A stretch of DNA of 64,000 bases. It comes from Alphaproteobacteria bacterium (lineage in GTDB: Bacteria > Pseudomonadota > Alphaproteobacteria > Ferrovibrionales > Ferrovibrionaceae). The DNA is taken from NCBI GenBank assembly GCA_947473805.1, contig CANJGB010000003.1, positions 88,010 to 152,009 of the forward strand, given 5' to 3'. The position numbers and the translations under genes were made by a program. Below the pieces are notes generated by a model. The model was not told the origin of the DNA. It saw only the letters and a list, made by a program, of their open reading frames with translations, and did no database searches. Below, piece by piece: positions 15,193 through 23,245 of this stretch; positions within the stretch are counted from its first letter, which is position 1; every line of letters starts with the position of its first letter.

Positions 15193-16686
15193 ATGAACGA
15201 GTGCGTCCCGATGTTCCGTCATTTCCTGCGCGCGTGGAACAATCTGCAGAGCCAGGAGACGCCCCGCCTGCACCGCAATATGGCTGCGTGGCTTGAGCGC
15301 ATGATCGAGCGAGGTGAGCGCGGGTTGTTGTTGATGGTCTTCCGTGGGGCCGGGAAGTCCACCCTGGTCGGCCTGCTGGCTGCTTGGTTGCTCATCCGCA
15401 ACCCAGGCTGGCGCATTCTTGTCGTCGCGGCCGATCTTACCTTGGCGGTGAAGATGGTGCGCAGCGTTCGCCGCATCCTCGAGCTTCATCCGGCGTGCGC
15501 CGGCCTGAAGCCGAAGCGGCCAGAGCAATGGGCAGTGGAGCAGTTTACCGTCGCGCGCCCGCAGGTGTTGCGCGATCCCTCGATGCTTGCCCGCGGGCTC
15601 GCGACCAACGTGACCGGCAGCCGTGCCGACATGATTATCTGTGACGATGTGGAGGTAGCGAGCAACAGTGACTCCCGCAGAAAATCTGTTGCGCTACGAG
15701 AGCGGCTGGCCGAACTCGACTATGTCCTGGTGCCGGGCGGCCTGCAACTCTATGTCGGCACACCACATGCCCGTCATTCCATTTATGCCCGCACTTCTGC
15801 TTTAGACGAGGACGAAGAGGCCGCGCCATTCCTCGAAGGCTTCGTCCGGTTCGAGGCGGCTATACTGGACAGAAGGGGTGACAGCCGTTGGCCGGAGCGC
15901 TTTACGCTAGATCGTATCGAAAGCATTCGGCGCAGGTCCGGCCCCGGAAAATTCTCCAGTCAGTTCATGCTACGTCCGACTGCCACACAAGATGGCCGGT
16001 TCGAGCCGGATCGATTGCGCATCTACGACTCCGGTCTCGAAGTTGCAGAGGGCAATGGCGTGCGCACCTTGCGGATCGAGGGGCGGCTAATGGTCTCCGC
16101 CGCTGCGGCCTGGGATCCCGCCTATGGCGTCTCGGGTCAGGGCGACCGCAGCGTAGCGGCGGCCGTCTTTGTCGATGACGACGGGCGCTACTATCTGCAT
16201 GAGCTCAGCTACCACAAGGTCGATCCGCTCCGGCTCGATGACGAGGCCGAGGCAATCCAGTTGTGCCGTCAGGTCGCCGATTTTGCCGAGCGGCTGTTTC
16301 TGCCCTCGATCCGCGTCGAGCGGAATGGCATTGGCGCCTTCCTGCCCACGCTGCTGCGCAACGAGTTGAATCGGCGCGGCGTTGCCTGCGCGGTCATCGC
16401 ATCGTCGTCGAGCACGTCAAAGGACCAGCGTATCCTCGACGCGTTCGATGCCCGACTCGCTGCGGGAAGTCTTTATGCGCATCGCAACGTGCTGACGACG
16501 CCGTTTTGCACGGAGTTGGAGGAATGGCGGCCCGGTTGCAAGGGCCCAGACGATGGCATGGACGCGGTGGCGGCCTGCTTGCTGGCCGAACCGGTCCGGC
16601 TGCGCGCTGTCGCGCCACCCCGACGGCGTATCGCGTGGCGGCCCGGCGGCGAAACCCATGTTGCGCCGAGCACCTTCGAGCCCTGA
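15193..16686 (+). CDS. Terminase large subunit
   Basis: A 497-aa DNA-packaging motor (ATPase plus nuclease) resembling the T7 gp19 type. Walker A is FRGAGKST (50-57), Walker B is ADMIICDDVE (D151, D152), and the RNase H-like nuclease domain starts at AAWDPAYGVSG (D308) with further acidic residues in GPDDGMDA near 455. It translocates DNA into the head and cuts the concatemer. ATG 15193 is used; an in-frame ATG six codons later (MFRHFLRAW) is a good alternative. A terminator follows at 16713. No small subunit gene lies beside it. Confidence 0.9.
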   Translation: MNECVPMFRHFLRAWNNLQSQETPRLHRNMAAWLERMIERGERGLLLMVFRGAGKSTLVGLLAAWLLIRNPGWRILVVAADLTLAVKMVRSVRRILELHPACAGLKPKRPEQWAVEQFTVARPQVLRDPSMLARGLATNVTGSRADMIICDDVEVASNSDSRRKSVALRERLAELDYVLVPGGLQLYVGTPHARHSIYARTSALDEDEEAAPFLEGFVRFEAAILDRRGDSRWPERFTLDRIESIRRRSGPGKFSSQFMLRPTATQDGRFEPDRLRIYDSGLEVAEGNGVRTLRIEGRLMVSAAAAWDPAYGVSGQGDRSVAAAVFVDDDGRYYLHELSYHKVDPLRLDDEAEAIQLCRQVADFAERLFLPSIRVERNGIGAFLPTLLRNELNRRGVACAVIASSSSTSKDQRILDAFDARLAAGSLYAHRNVLTTPFCTELEEWRPGCKGPDDGMDAVAACLLAEPVRLRAVAPPRRRIAWRPGGETHVAPSTFEP

Positions 16687-16712
16687 ACGACGTGTATCGA
16701 GTTCTCACAAAG

Positions 16713-16734
16713 GCCGCCTTCGGGCGGCTTTTTT
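16713..16734 (+). terminator. Rho-independent terminator after the terminase
   Basis: GCCGCC-TTCG-GGCGGC followed by six Ts. It separates the structural genes from the lysis genes, which then need readthrough or their own promoter. Confidence 0.85.
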
Positions 16735-16771
16735 ATTGCCGCCCGCTAGCGGCTGTCTGATGGAGGCTGGA

Positions 16772-17011
16772 ATGACGACTTTATTGTCGACCGATTTGGT
16801 GTGGTGGCTTAACGCCGTGCAGGTACCCGCTCTTGGCGGTCTGTTCTGGATGGTGCAGCAATTGCGGGAGCAGGTCTCGGCCTACAAGCTGGAGGTGGCG
16901 CGTACCTACGCGTCGCTCAGTCACCTCAAGGACGTCGAGAACCGGCTGACCGAGCACTTGGTGCGCATCGAGGCCAAGCTTGATCGCGTTGCGACCGGAG
17001 GCCGGGCATGA
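16772..17011 (+). CDS. Lysis-cassette TM/coiled-coil protein
   Basis: A 79-aa protein with one N-terminal transmembrane segment (LVWWLNAVQVPALGGLFWMV) and a charged coiled-coil tail (LREQVSAYKLEVARTYASL, then HLKDVENRLTEHLVRIEAKLDRV). The layout resembles small phage proteins next to endolysins, including putative spanin-like or holin-associated proteins. The ATG at 16772 is preferred over 16760 because TGGAGG lies just 5 bp upstream. Its TGA overlaps the endolysin ATG. Confidence 0.65.
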   Translation: MTTLLSTDLVWWLNAVQVPALGGLFWMVQQLREQVSAYKLEVARTYASLSHLKDVENRLTEHLVRIEAKLDRVATGGRA

Positions 17012-17439
17012 ACGGCCCTGTCGATATCGAGCCCGTCGTGGATGCCGCTTCAGTCGATACCTTGGCCCGGACCATGTGGGGCGAGGCGCGGGGCGAGGGC
17101 GTCGCCGGCATGTCTGCCGTCGCCAACGTGGTGCTGAACCGTTTGGACATGCCTGAGCGCTTTGGCGCGACAGTCGAGGCGGTGTGCCGCGCACCATGGC
17201 AGTTCTCGTGCTGGAACCGCAACGACCCGAATCTCGCCAAGCTCGTGGCAGTCACGGCCGCAGATGCACGATTTGCGTCCGCCCTGCGTCTTGCCCGCCG
17301 CGCTCTGGCCGGCGCGCTCGACGATGCAACATTCGGCTCAACCCACTACCACGCCCGCGGGATCCTCCCGCGCTGGGCCCACGCCTCGGCGCCGGCGGCG
17401 GAGATCGGGCATCACCTTTTCTACAACGACGTGGACTAG
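17008..17439 (+). CDS. SleB-like cell wall hydrolase (endolysin)
   Basis: A 143-aa peptidoglycan hydrolase of the SleB/Hydrolase_2 family. The motif LARTMWGEARGEGVAGMSAVANVVLNR places the catalytic glutamate at E26, and the later WQFSCWNRNDPN and STHYHA motifs are also typical. It has no signal peptide, so export needs the holin encoded next (17443). It would degrade the wall for particle release. Start and stop are tightly packed with the neighbours. Confidence 0.9.
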   Translation: MNGPVDIEPVVDAASVDTLARTMWGEARGEGVAGMSAVANVVLNRLDMPERFGATVEAVCRAPWQFSCWNRNDPNLAKLVAVTAADARFASALRLARRALAGALDDATFGSTHYHARGILPRWAHASAPAAEIGHHLFYNDVD

Positions 17440-17442
17440 GCG

Positions 17443-17850
17443 ATGCTTGCAAAGATCGCGGCCCTGCTGGGCGGGACCCAGCCGATCGAGGCCATTGGCA
17501 CGCTCCTGGACAAGCTGTTCACGTCCGACGATGAGCGCGCCCAGGCCGAGGCGGTACTGCGCAAACTCGCTGATCACCAGGCGGAACTGCAAGTCGAGCT
17601 GAACAAGGTCGAGGCCGCCCATGACAGCCTGTTTGTCGCCGGCTGGCGGCCATTTATCGGCTGGATCTGTGGCGTCGCCCTGGCCTGGACCTTCATCGGC
17701 CACCCGCTGTTCGAATGGGCGGCGGCTTTGTGGGGCGCGAAGGGTTTCGTGCCTCCACTGCTTGCCGGCGACAACCTGATGGAGCTGGTCATCGCGATGC
17801 TCGGCCTCTCGGGCCTGCGCACCTTCGAAAAGACAAAGCGGAAAAGCTAA
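17443..17850 (+). CDS. 3TM holin, gene-transfer-agent holin family
   Basis: A 135-aa protein resembling the Pfam family described as holin of 3TMs for gene transfer release. An N-terminal helical part (ERAQAEAVLRKLADHQAELQ) is followed by WRPFIGWICGVALAWTFIGHP, a central hydrophobic region and NLMELVIAMLGLSGLRTFEK, the family's characteristic end. It should permeabilise the inner membrane so the endolysin reaches the wall. It starts 3 bp after the endolysin stop and is the last recognisable gene of the cluster. The family occurs in GTAs and in ordinary prophages. Confidence 0.85.
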   Translation: MLAKIAALLGGTQPIEAIGTLLDKLFTSDDERAQAEAVLRKLADHQAELQVELNKVEAAHDSLFVAGWRPFIGWICGVALAWTFIGHPLFEWAAALWGAKGFVPPLLAGDNLMELVIAMLGLSGLRTFEKTKRKS

Positions 17851-17902
17851 TGCTAACCTCGTGCCAGTAGGCGCGACGAACTTTGATGGGGGGAGAAAAG
17901 CT

Positions 17903-18502
17903 TTGGATACAGGAGCGCTGGTTCGCCTTCTCGCCTTGGTGTTGGGACTGTTGTGGGCGGGTGCCGCCCAAGCGCAACTGACCGATATTCTAACCGCGCC
18001 GAAAACACTATTCGACCGGGCGATCGAGGCGCGTTCGGCCGGCAATATCGCCAAGGACAATGCCGTCGTCCTCAAGATCAACGGCATCATGGCGAACCTC
18101 GGCACGGTCAAGGCGTCCACGGAAATCTACGAACAGCGGGTGCTGATCACTGGCCTGTTCGACGACAAGGCCTTGCACGACCGCTTCGAGCGGGAAGTTA
18201 GGGCACTCAAGGATGTCAAAAAACTATACTGGCATGCTGCTTATCTCGCCAAGGACGACCCAAAGCGAAAGGGCCTGCTCTCGTGGGACGAGGTTCTGGC
18301 CATGAACACCAAGGCCGGCGCACGACTGGTCGGCACGGCTGGCGTCGCCGACGTGAATTACCGCAACGCCACGGACGTCTTCGGTACTGTCTACTTGCTG
18401 GGACGTGCGCGCTCAGCCGAAGAGAAGAAGAAGGCCGAGAGTCGGGTACGCGACGGTGCCGGGGTGAAGAAGTTGGTTTCCTACGTCGATATGCGCCCAT
18501 AG
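17903..18502 (+). CDS. Secreted BON-domain protein
   Basis: A 199-aa exported protein. A signal peptide (ALVRLLALVLGLLWAGAAQA) ends in AQA and is followed by two BON-like parts: IKINGIMANLG-type helix and strands with EQRVLITGLFDDKALHDRF, then VLAMNTKAGARLVG with DVFGTVYLLGRARSAEE. BON proteins (OsmY, YraP types) bind phospholipid and sit at the periplasmic face of the outer membrane. A TTG start at 17903 fits best because GGGGGAGA lies 8 bp upstream; the GTG at 17861 would put a charged stretch before the signal peptide. It is likely the first host gene right of the phage cluster. Confidence 0.75.
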   Translation: MDTGALVRLLALVLGLLWAGAAQAQLTDILTAPKTLFDRAIEARSAGNIAKDNAVVLKINGIMANLGTVKASTEIYEQRVLITGLFDDKALHDRFEREVRALKDVKKLYWHAAYLAKDDPKRKGLLSWDEVLAMNTKAGARLVGTAGVADVNYRNATDVFGTVYLLGRARSAEEKKKAESRVRDGAGVKKLVSYVDMRP

Positions 18503-18541
18503 CGCTCGACGACCGTCCATGCCTGACCTAATGTCCGCCCG

Positions 18542-18889
18542 ATGATGCAAACGATCTATCACATGGCCGGTGGGGACGACTGGGCAGATGCCCTGCGGAG
18601 TGGCATCTACGAAGGGTCCGCGCATGACAAGCGCGACGGGTTCATCCATTTCTCCACCGACGTTCAGGTTGCCGCCTCGGCGGCGAAGCATCGTGCGGGG
18701 CAGGCGGGGTTAAAATTGCTCTTCGTCGATGTTGCTGCCGTCGCGCCGATGCTGCGCTGGGAAGCGGCGCGCGGCGGCGATCTGTTTCCGCATCTGTACG
18801 GTGCGTTGCCGGTCAACTTGGTGCGGTTCGTTGCAGACCTCCCGCTTGGCGCCGAGGGCCTGCATGTCTTTCCGGCGCTCGATCCATGA
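18542..18889 (+). CDS. DUF952 family protein
   Basis: A 115-aa protein of the DUF952 family, seen from IYHMAGGDDWADALRSGIYEG, then DGFIHFSTDVQVAASAAKHRAG and LRWEAARGGDLFPHLYGALP. The fold resembles ADP-ribosyltransferase-like small proteins, but the function is unknown. It overlaps the pyrD start (ATGA at 18886), so the two are translationally coupled, an arrangement recurrent in alphaproteobacteria. Confidence 0.85.
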   Translation: MMQTIYHMAGGDDWADALRSGIYEGSAHDKRDGFIHFSTDVQVAASAAKHRAGQAGLKLLFVDVAAVAPMLRWEAARGGDLFPHLYGALPVNLVRFVADLPLGAEGLHVFPALDP

Positions 18890-19932
18890 GTCTCGCGGCG
18901 CGTCTCGCTTTGCCGGTGTTGCGCCGGCTCGATGCCGAACTGGCGCACCGGCTGACCATTGCCGGCTTGAAGACCGGCCTTGGCGGTGCGGCGCGCGACG
19001 CGGACGATCCGGTGCTGCGCACAACCTTGTTCGGCGTGGAAATTTCCAACCCGGTCGGCCTTGCCGCGGGATTCGACAAGAATGCCGAAGTGCCCGACGC
19101 GATGCTGGGCCTTGGCTTCGGCTTTGTGGAAATCGGCTCGGTCACACCGCGACCGCAACTTGGCAACCCGCGGCCCAGGCTGTTTCGGCTGCCGGAGGAC
19201 GGCGCAGTCATCAACCGCATGGGCTTCAACAACGATGGCATGGAGGTCGTCGCCGCACGCCTGGCAAAGCGCAATCGGCGGGCTGGTCTGTTGGGCGTCA
19301 ATCTGGGCGCCAACAAGGATTCCGCCGACCGTGCCGCCGACTATGTCCTCGGTCTTGAAAGGCTGGGCGTGCAGGCCGGCTATGTCGTCGTCAACGTGTC
19401 GTCGCCCAATACGCCGGGCCTGCGCGCGTTGCAGGGGCGAGAGGAGCTGGACGACCTGTTGGCCCGTCTGTTCGCGGCGCGCGACCGCGTGAAATCCCAG
19501 GTGCCGCTGGCTCTGAAGATCGCGCCGGACCTAGCCACAGCGGATTTAGAAGCCATTGCCCTGGTTGCGCTCGCGCGCGGGCTCGATGCCCTGATCGTGT
19601 CGAACACCACCATCGCGCGACCGGATTTGAAAAGTGCGGCAGCGAAGGAGACTGGCGGTCTCAGCGGCCGGCCGCTGTTTGCGCCATCGACGGCGGTGCT
19701 GCGCGAGATGCGCAAGCTGACCAACGGCCGGGTGACGCTGATTGGTGTGGGCGGCATTGCCAGCGGCGTTGATGCGTATGAGAAGATTCGGGCCGGCGCC
19801 AGCGCGGTGCAGCTTTATACGGCCTTGGCGTTGCAGGGACCCGGCCTGCTGGAAGAGATCAAGCGCGACCTCTCGGTCCTGCTGAAGCGCGACGGTTTTG
19901 CGTCCGTCGCTGACGCAGTGGGCAAAGGCTAG
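18886..19932 (+). CDS. pyrD: Dihydroorotate dehydrogenase (quinone), class 2
   Basis: A 348-aa FMN enzyme of the inner membrane that oxidises dihydroorotate to orotate in pyrimidine synthesis, passing electrons to quinone. Class 2 features are the N-terminal helix (RLALPVLRRLDAELAHRL), NPVGLAAGFDKNAEV, GSVTPRPQLGNPRPR and NRMGFNNDG, the catalytic Ser region VVNVSSPNTPGLRALQ, and IGVGGIASGVDAYEKIRAGASAVQ for FMN phosphate binding. Its length is normal. Its TAG overlaps the stop of the convergent receiver gene by the palindrome CTAG. Confidence 0.96.
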   Translation: MSLAARLALPVLRRLDAELAHRLTIAGLKTGLGGAARDADDPVLRTTLFGVEISNPVGLAAGFDKNAEVPDAMLGLGFGFVEIGSVTPRPQLGNPRPRLFRLPEDGAVINRMGFNNDGMEVVAARLAKRNRRAGLLGVNLGANKDSADRAADYVLGLERLGVQAGYVVVNVSSPNTPGLRALQGREELDDLLARLFAARDRVKSQVPLALKIAPDLATADLEAIALVALARGLDALIVSNTTIARPDLKSAAAKETGGLSGRPLFAPSTAVLREMRKLTNGRVTLIGVGGIASGVDAYEKIRAGASAVQLYTALALQGPGLLEEIKRDLSVLLKRDGFASVADAVGKG

Positions 19933-20678
19933 CCCGATAACCGGGTCATCAGCGCCTCGACCGCCTCGTCGGTCAGGTTGTTGACCGAGGCTGCCAGTGT
20001 CCGCGCCGTATCCGCATCGCCCACGCGCACCGCCGCAGTGATGCCGCTGGCGCAATGGCGCAAGTGGCGGGCGCCGAACGTCTCTGCCAGGTCGGCCAGG
20101 CCTTGGCTCTCGTTGTCCAGCGCGGCAAGGTTGGTTTCCGCCGCGGCGCGGCCGATCTTCATGCTGCGGGCGCGCGCCTCGGCGATGAAACTGCCGATCA
20201 GGTCGGGCAGCAGGCCGCCGTCGAGGTCGCCAGTCAGCCGGCGGAACGTATCCTCGTCGATGGGGTCTAGCGCGGCGCTGTCCGCACCTTCGCCGCTGTT
20301 CACCGGCTTCGGCCGCGCCGCCAGCCAGCGGCCGATCTGCGACATCAGGCCGGTGCGGTTCACCGGCTTCGCAATATGGTCATCCATGCCGGCGGCGAGG
20401 CAGCGCTCGCGGTCGCCCGGCATGGCGTGCGCGGTCATTGCCAGGATTGGCACGCTGCCGGCGCGGCCGGGCAGCTTGCGGATGGCGCGCGTGGCGGTCA
20501 GTCCGTCCATCTCGGGCATCGACACGTCCATCAGGATCAGGTCGTAGGCCATGCGCGCGGCGGCATCCAACGCCGTGGCGCCGGTCAACGCCTCGTCCAC
20601 CAAAAAGCCCTCGTCCACCAGGATGGTGCGGGCAAGCAGGCGGTTGGTGTCATTGTCGTCGGCGAGCAGGATGCGCAT
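19929..20678 (-). CDS. Receiver domain fused to a degenerate Hpt domain
   Basis: A 249-aa signalling protein. Residues 1-120 are a CheY-like receiver with D7-D8, phospho-acceptor D51 (LILMDVSMPEMDG), ILAMTAHAM and lysine in DHIAKPVN. Residues about 140-249 align with Hpt (LLPDLIGSFIAEARAR, AETFGARHLRHCASGI, AVRVGDADTARTL). The usual AHTLKGSA motif is SQGLADLA, so the phosphorylatable His is Gln192 and the Lys-Gly is lost. It looks like the C-terminal end of a hybrid kinase, standing alone. A phosphate-relay role through this Hpt is therefore unlikely; a decoy or binding role is possible. Confidence 0.85.
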   Translation of the reverse strand: MRILLADDNDTNRLLARTILVDEGFLVDEALTGATALDAAARMAYDLILMDVSMPEMDGLTATRAIRKLPGRAGSVPILAMTAHAMPGDRERCLAAGMDDHIAKPVNRTGLMSQIGRWLAARPKPVNSGEGADSAALDPIDEDTFRRLTGDLDGGLLPDLIGSFIAEARARSMKIGRAAAETNLAALDNESQGLADLAETFGARHLRHCASGITAAVRVGDADTARTLAASVNNLTDEAVEALMTRLSG

Positions 20679-20689
20679 CGGCCTATTCT

Positions 20690-21985
20690 CTAAGTGGTGC
20701 GGCCGGCTGTCGAGCCGGCCTCGACCAGTTTACGGTAACTTGCCTGTGCGTAGGTGTCGGTCATGCCGGAAATGTAATCGGTGACGGCCAGCAGCCAATC
20801 GTAGCGCGAGGCATCGGCAGGCACATCTTCCGGAAAATCCGGGGGCAGGGGGCCGCCCTGCTCGCGCGCCAGAAAAGCGCTCGTCGTGGTCTCCAGCAGC
20901 GCGGTCAGGATCTGTGCACCTTCGCGCTCGCGGGCGATGCGCTCCACGGTCTGGAAGACATTGGCACGGGTCAGGGCGAACACCTGTTCCAGCACCGGCC
21001 AGGCGCGCGTTTCCGCCAGCACGCCGCCGGTGAAGGTGCCGGCCATGATCGAAGGTTCGTGGTCGAGAAAGAGCGCCGCGACATCATCGATCAACTGGCC
21101 GATGGCCTTGGCGCGCAGATAGGCGATGCGGCGCGGTTCGTCGTCGATCTCGCGATAGCGTGGCGGCCCCCGATGCACCAGTTGCCGCAGCAGCGGTTCG
21201 GCCTCGGCGAAGGCAATGCGGCCCAGCTTGTAACCATCCTCGAGATCGACGACGCGATAGCAAATGTCGTCTGCCGCCTCGACCAGCCAGGCCAGGGGAT
21301 GCCGCTGCCAGCCGCCGCCGGCACGCGGCAGCAGGCCGGTTTCGGCGGCGACCTCCGCGAACAGGTCGGCCTCCGCCGCAAAGAAGCCGAACTTGCGCTT
21401 CGTCTGGCCGGCCAGGGAATCGAACGGATATTTGGCGAAGCTGGCGAGGGTCGCGGCCGTCAGTCGCAGGCCGCCCGTGTCGCGCCAGTTCTGCAGCCGC
21501 GCCACAATGCGAAACCCTTGGGCATTGCCCTCGAAGCCCAGCAGGTCGGCCCGCTGACGGGGGTCGAGTGGCTCCAGCAGGGAGCGGCCCGGTCCCGCGA
21601 ACCAGGCGCGGATGGTTTCCTCGCCGAAATGCCCGAACGGCGGGTTGCCGATGTCGTGGGTCAGGCAGGCGGCGGCGAGGATATGACCGAACTCCGCCGC
21701 GCTGAGCCCCGGCCGCAGCTTGTGACGCTGAACGATGTTTTCGCCGACCGCCGCCCCCAGCGAGCGGCCGACCGACGAAACCTCGAGCGAATGGGTCAGG
21801 CGGGTGCGGACATAATCGCTGGCGGGCAGCGAATGGACCTGGGTCTTGTCCTGCAGCCGGCGGAAAGCGGAGGAAAAGACGATCCTGTCCCAGTCCTTCT
21901 GGAACGGGCTGCGGGCAGGCGTAACCTCTTCGGCGCCCACATGGCCCAGCCGCCGGGCTGACAACAGATGGTTCCAGTCCATCAT
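20690..21985 (-). CDS. dgt: Deoxyguanosinetriphosphate triphosphohydrolase-like protein
   Basis: A 431-aa HD-domain dNTPase that splits dNTPs to nucleoside and triphosphate, tuning nucleotide pools. Motifs are FQKDWDRIVFSSAFRRLQDKTQV, TRLTHSLEVSSVGRSLG and AACLTHDIGNPPFGHFGEE (metal-binding H...HD...D). The length matches the shorter dGTPase class, which usually needs dNTP activation. It lies 12 bp upstream of the receiver-Hpt gene on the same strand. The first ATG (21985) is used; the next codon is also ATG. Confidence 0.9.
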   Translation of the reverse strand: MMDWNHLLSARRLGHVGAEEVTPARSPFQKDWDRIVFSSAFRRLQDKTQVHSLPASDYVRTRLTHSLEVSSVGRSLGAAVGENIVQRHKLRPGLSAAEFGHILAAACLTHDIGNPPFGHFGEETIRAWFAGPGRSLLEPLDPRQRADLLGFEGNAQGFRIVARLQNWRDTGGLRLTAATLASFAKYPFDSLAGQTKRKFGFFAAEADLFAEVAAETGLLPRAGGGWQRHPLAWLVEAADDICYRVVDLEDGYKLGRIAFAEAEPLLRQLVHRGPPRYREIDDEPRRIAYLRAKAIGQLIDDVAALFLDHEPSIMAGTFTGGVLAETRAWPVLEQVFALTRANVFQTVERIAREREGAQILTALLETTTSAFLAREQGGPLPPDFPEDVPADASRYDWLLAVTDYISGMTDTYAQASYRKLVEAGSTAGRTT

Positions 21986-22084
21986 CGCGGACCGGCTATA
22001 ATCGGATTCGCATACACTCCCGATCTATATCATCGAATCCATGTTTCCAGACCCCAGACTGCGCCCACCGGTCAGCAGCGGCCC

Positions 22085-23245
22085 ATGCGGATAAATCCGG
22101 TCTATATCTCGCTGGCGGGCATCGTGGCCGCGGCCTGCGTCTCGACCGCGGCGAACGGCCTGCTGGCGACTTTCCTGCCGGTCCGCATGCGGCTGGAGGG
22201 CTTTTCCACGCCGGCCATCGGCGCGGTGGTGGCCTGCTATTCGGTGGGCTTCCTGGGCGCCTGCCTTGTGATGCCACGCATCATCCGGGTGGCTGGCCAT
22301 GTGCGCTGTGTCACCGGCTGCGCGGTCGCGGCGGCCTTGGCAGTGCTGCTGTTTCCCATGGTGATCAGCGTGGCGGCCTGGATGCCGTTGCGCGTGTTCT
22401 CGGGTTTCTGCGTCTCGGGCATGTTCATCTGCATCGAGAGCTGGATCATCGACCGGACGCCGAACGAAATCCGCGGCCAGGTGTTCGGCGCCTATGTGGT
22501 GCAGAACAAGCTGGCCTATGGCGCCAGTCAGTTCGCGATCATGGCGATCGATCCCTCGGGCATCGGCCTGTTTCTGATCGCGGCGGGCCTGTTCCTGCTG
22601 TGCTTCCTGCCGGTGCGGCGCAGCCGCGCCACGCCGCCGACCATGCCCGACCGGAAGATCCACGGCCTGCGCCAGGTGTGGGCTTTGTCGCCGGTCGCGG
22701 TGTGCGCGGCCTATGCGGGCGGGTTCATCAATGCGATCTCGACTGGCATGAGCCCGGTTTACGCCGCCGCAATCGGGTTCGAACCGGCGCTGGTCGCCTG
22801 GTTCGTCATCATGATCCAGGGCGGCAACATGCTGTCGCAATATCCTATCGGCCGCCTGTCGGACCGGCTGGACCGGCGCATCATCATCGCCGCGCTCTGT
22901 TCCGGCGCGACGGTCAGTGTCATCTGCTTTCTACTTACGCCGCATTCGGCGCGGACGTTGATTATGGCGCTTGGCTTCGTCTATGGCGCCGTCGGCACGA
23001 CCTTGTATCCGCTGGCCATCGGCCATGTGGCCAGCCGGGTGGAACGGCAGCATCTGGTCGGCGTCAACGGCGCCATGTTGATGGTGTTCGGTATCGGCGG
23101 GATTTCCGGACCATTGCTTGCCACCTTCATGATGGAGAATGTCGGGCCTGACGGCATGTTCCTGACGGTGGGCATCCTTACCGCCACCCTGGCCTCGTTT
23201 AGCCTGTGGCGCCTGCGCCTGCGCCCGCCACCGGTGGCGCGATGA
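22085..23245 (+). CDS. MFS transporter (YcaD-like), copy 1
   Basis: A 386-aa, 12-TM major facilitator. Diagnostic segments are NGLLATFLPVRMRLEGFS, MPRIIRVAGHVRC, CIESWIIDRTP and SQYPIGRLSDRLDRR (loop 8-9 motif A). The YcaD-like subfamily is poorly characterised and the substrate is unknown. It is paralogous to the gene at 24485. The ATG at 22085 is chosen over the upstream in-frame start at 21968, which would add a hydrophilic, non-family extension. A TATAAT-like element on the plus strand at 21997 may be its -10. The stop overlaps the permease start (ATGA). Confidence 0.85.
   Translation: MRINPVYISLAGIVAAACVSTAANGLLATFLPVRMRLEGFSTPAIGAVVACYSVGFLGACLVMPRIIRVAGHVRCVTGCAVAAALAVLLFPMVISVAAWMPLRVFSGFCVSGMFICIESWIIDRTPNEIRGQVFGAYVVQNKLAYGASQFAIMAIDPSGIGLFLIAAGLFLLCFLPVRRSRATPPTMPDRKIHGLRQVWALSPVAVCAAYAGGFINAISTGMSPVYAAAIGFEPALVAWFVIMIQGGNMLSQYPIGRLSDRLDRRIIIAALCSGATVSVICFLLTPHSARTLIMALGFVYGAVGTTLYPLAIGHVASRVERQHLVGVNGAMLMVFGIGGISGPLLATFMMENVGPDGMFLTVGILTATLASFSLWRLRLRPPPVAR

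Noticed and set aside
17851..17902. Attachment site at the right edge of the phage cluster
   Set aside because: I looked for a repeat shared with the left edge (1456-1610 and 4115-4212) and found no copy longer than about 8 bp.
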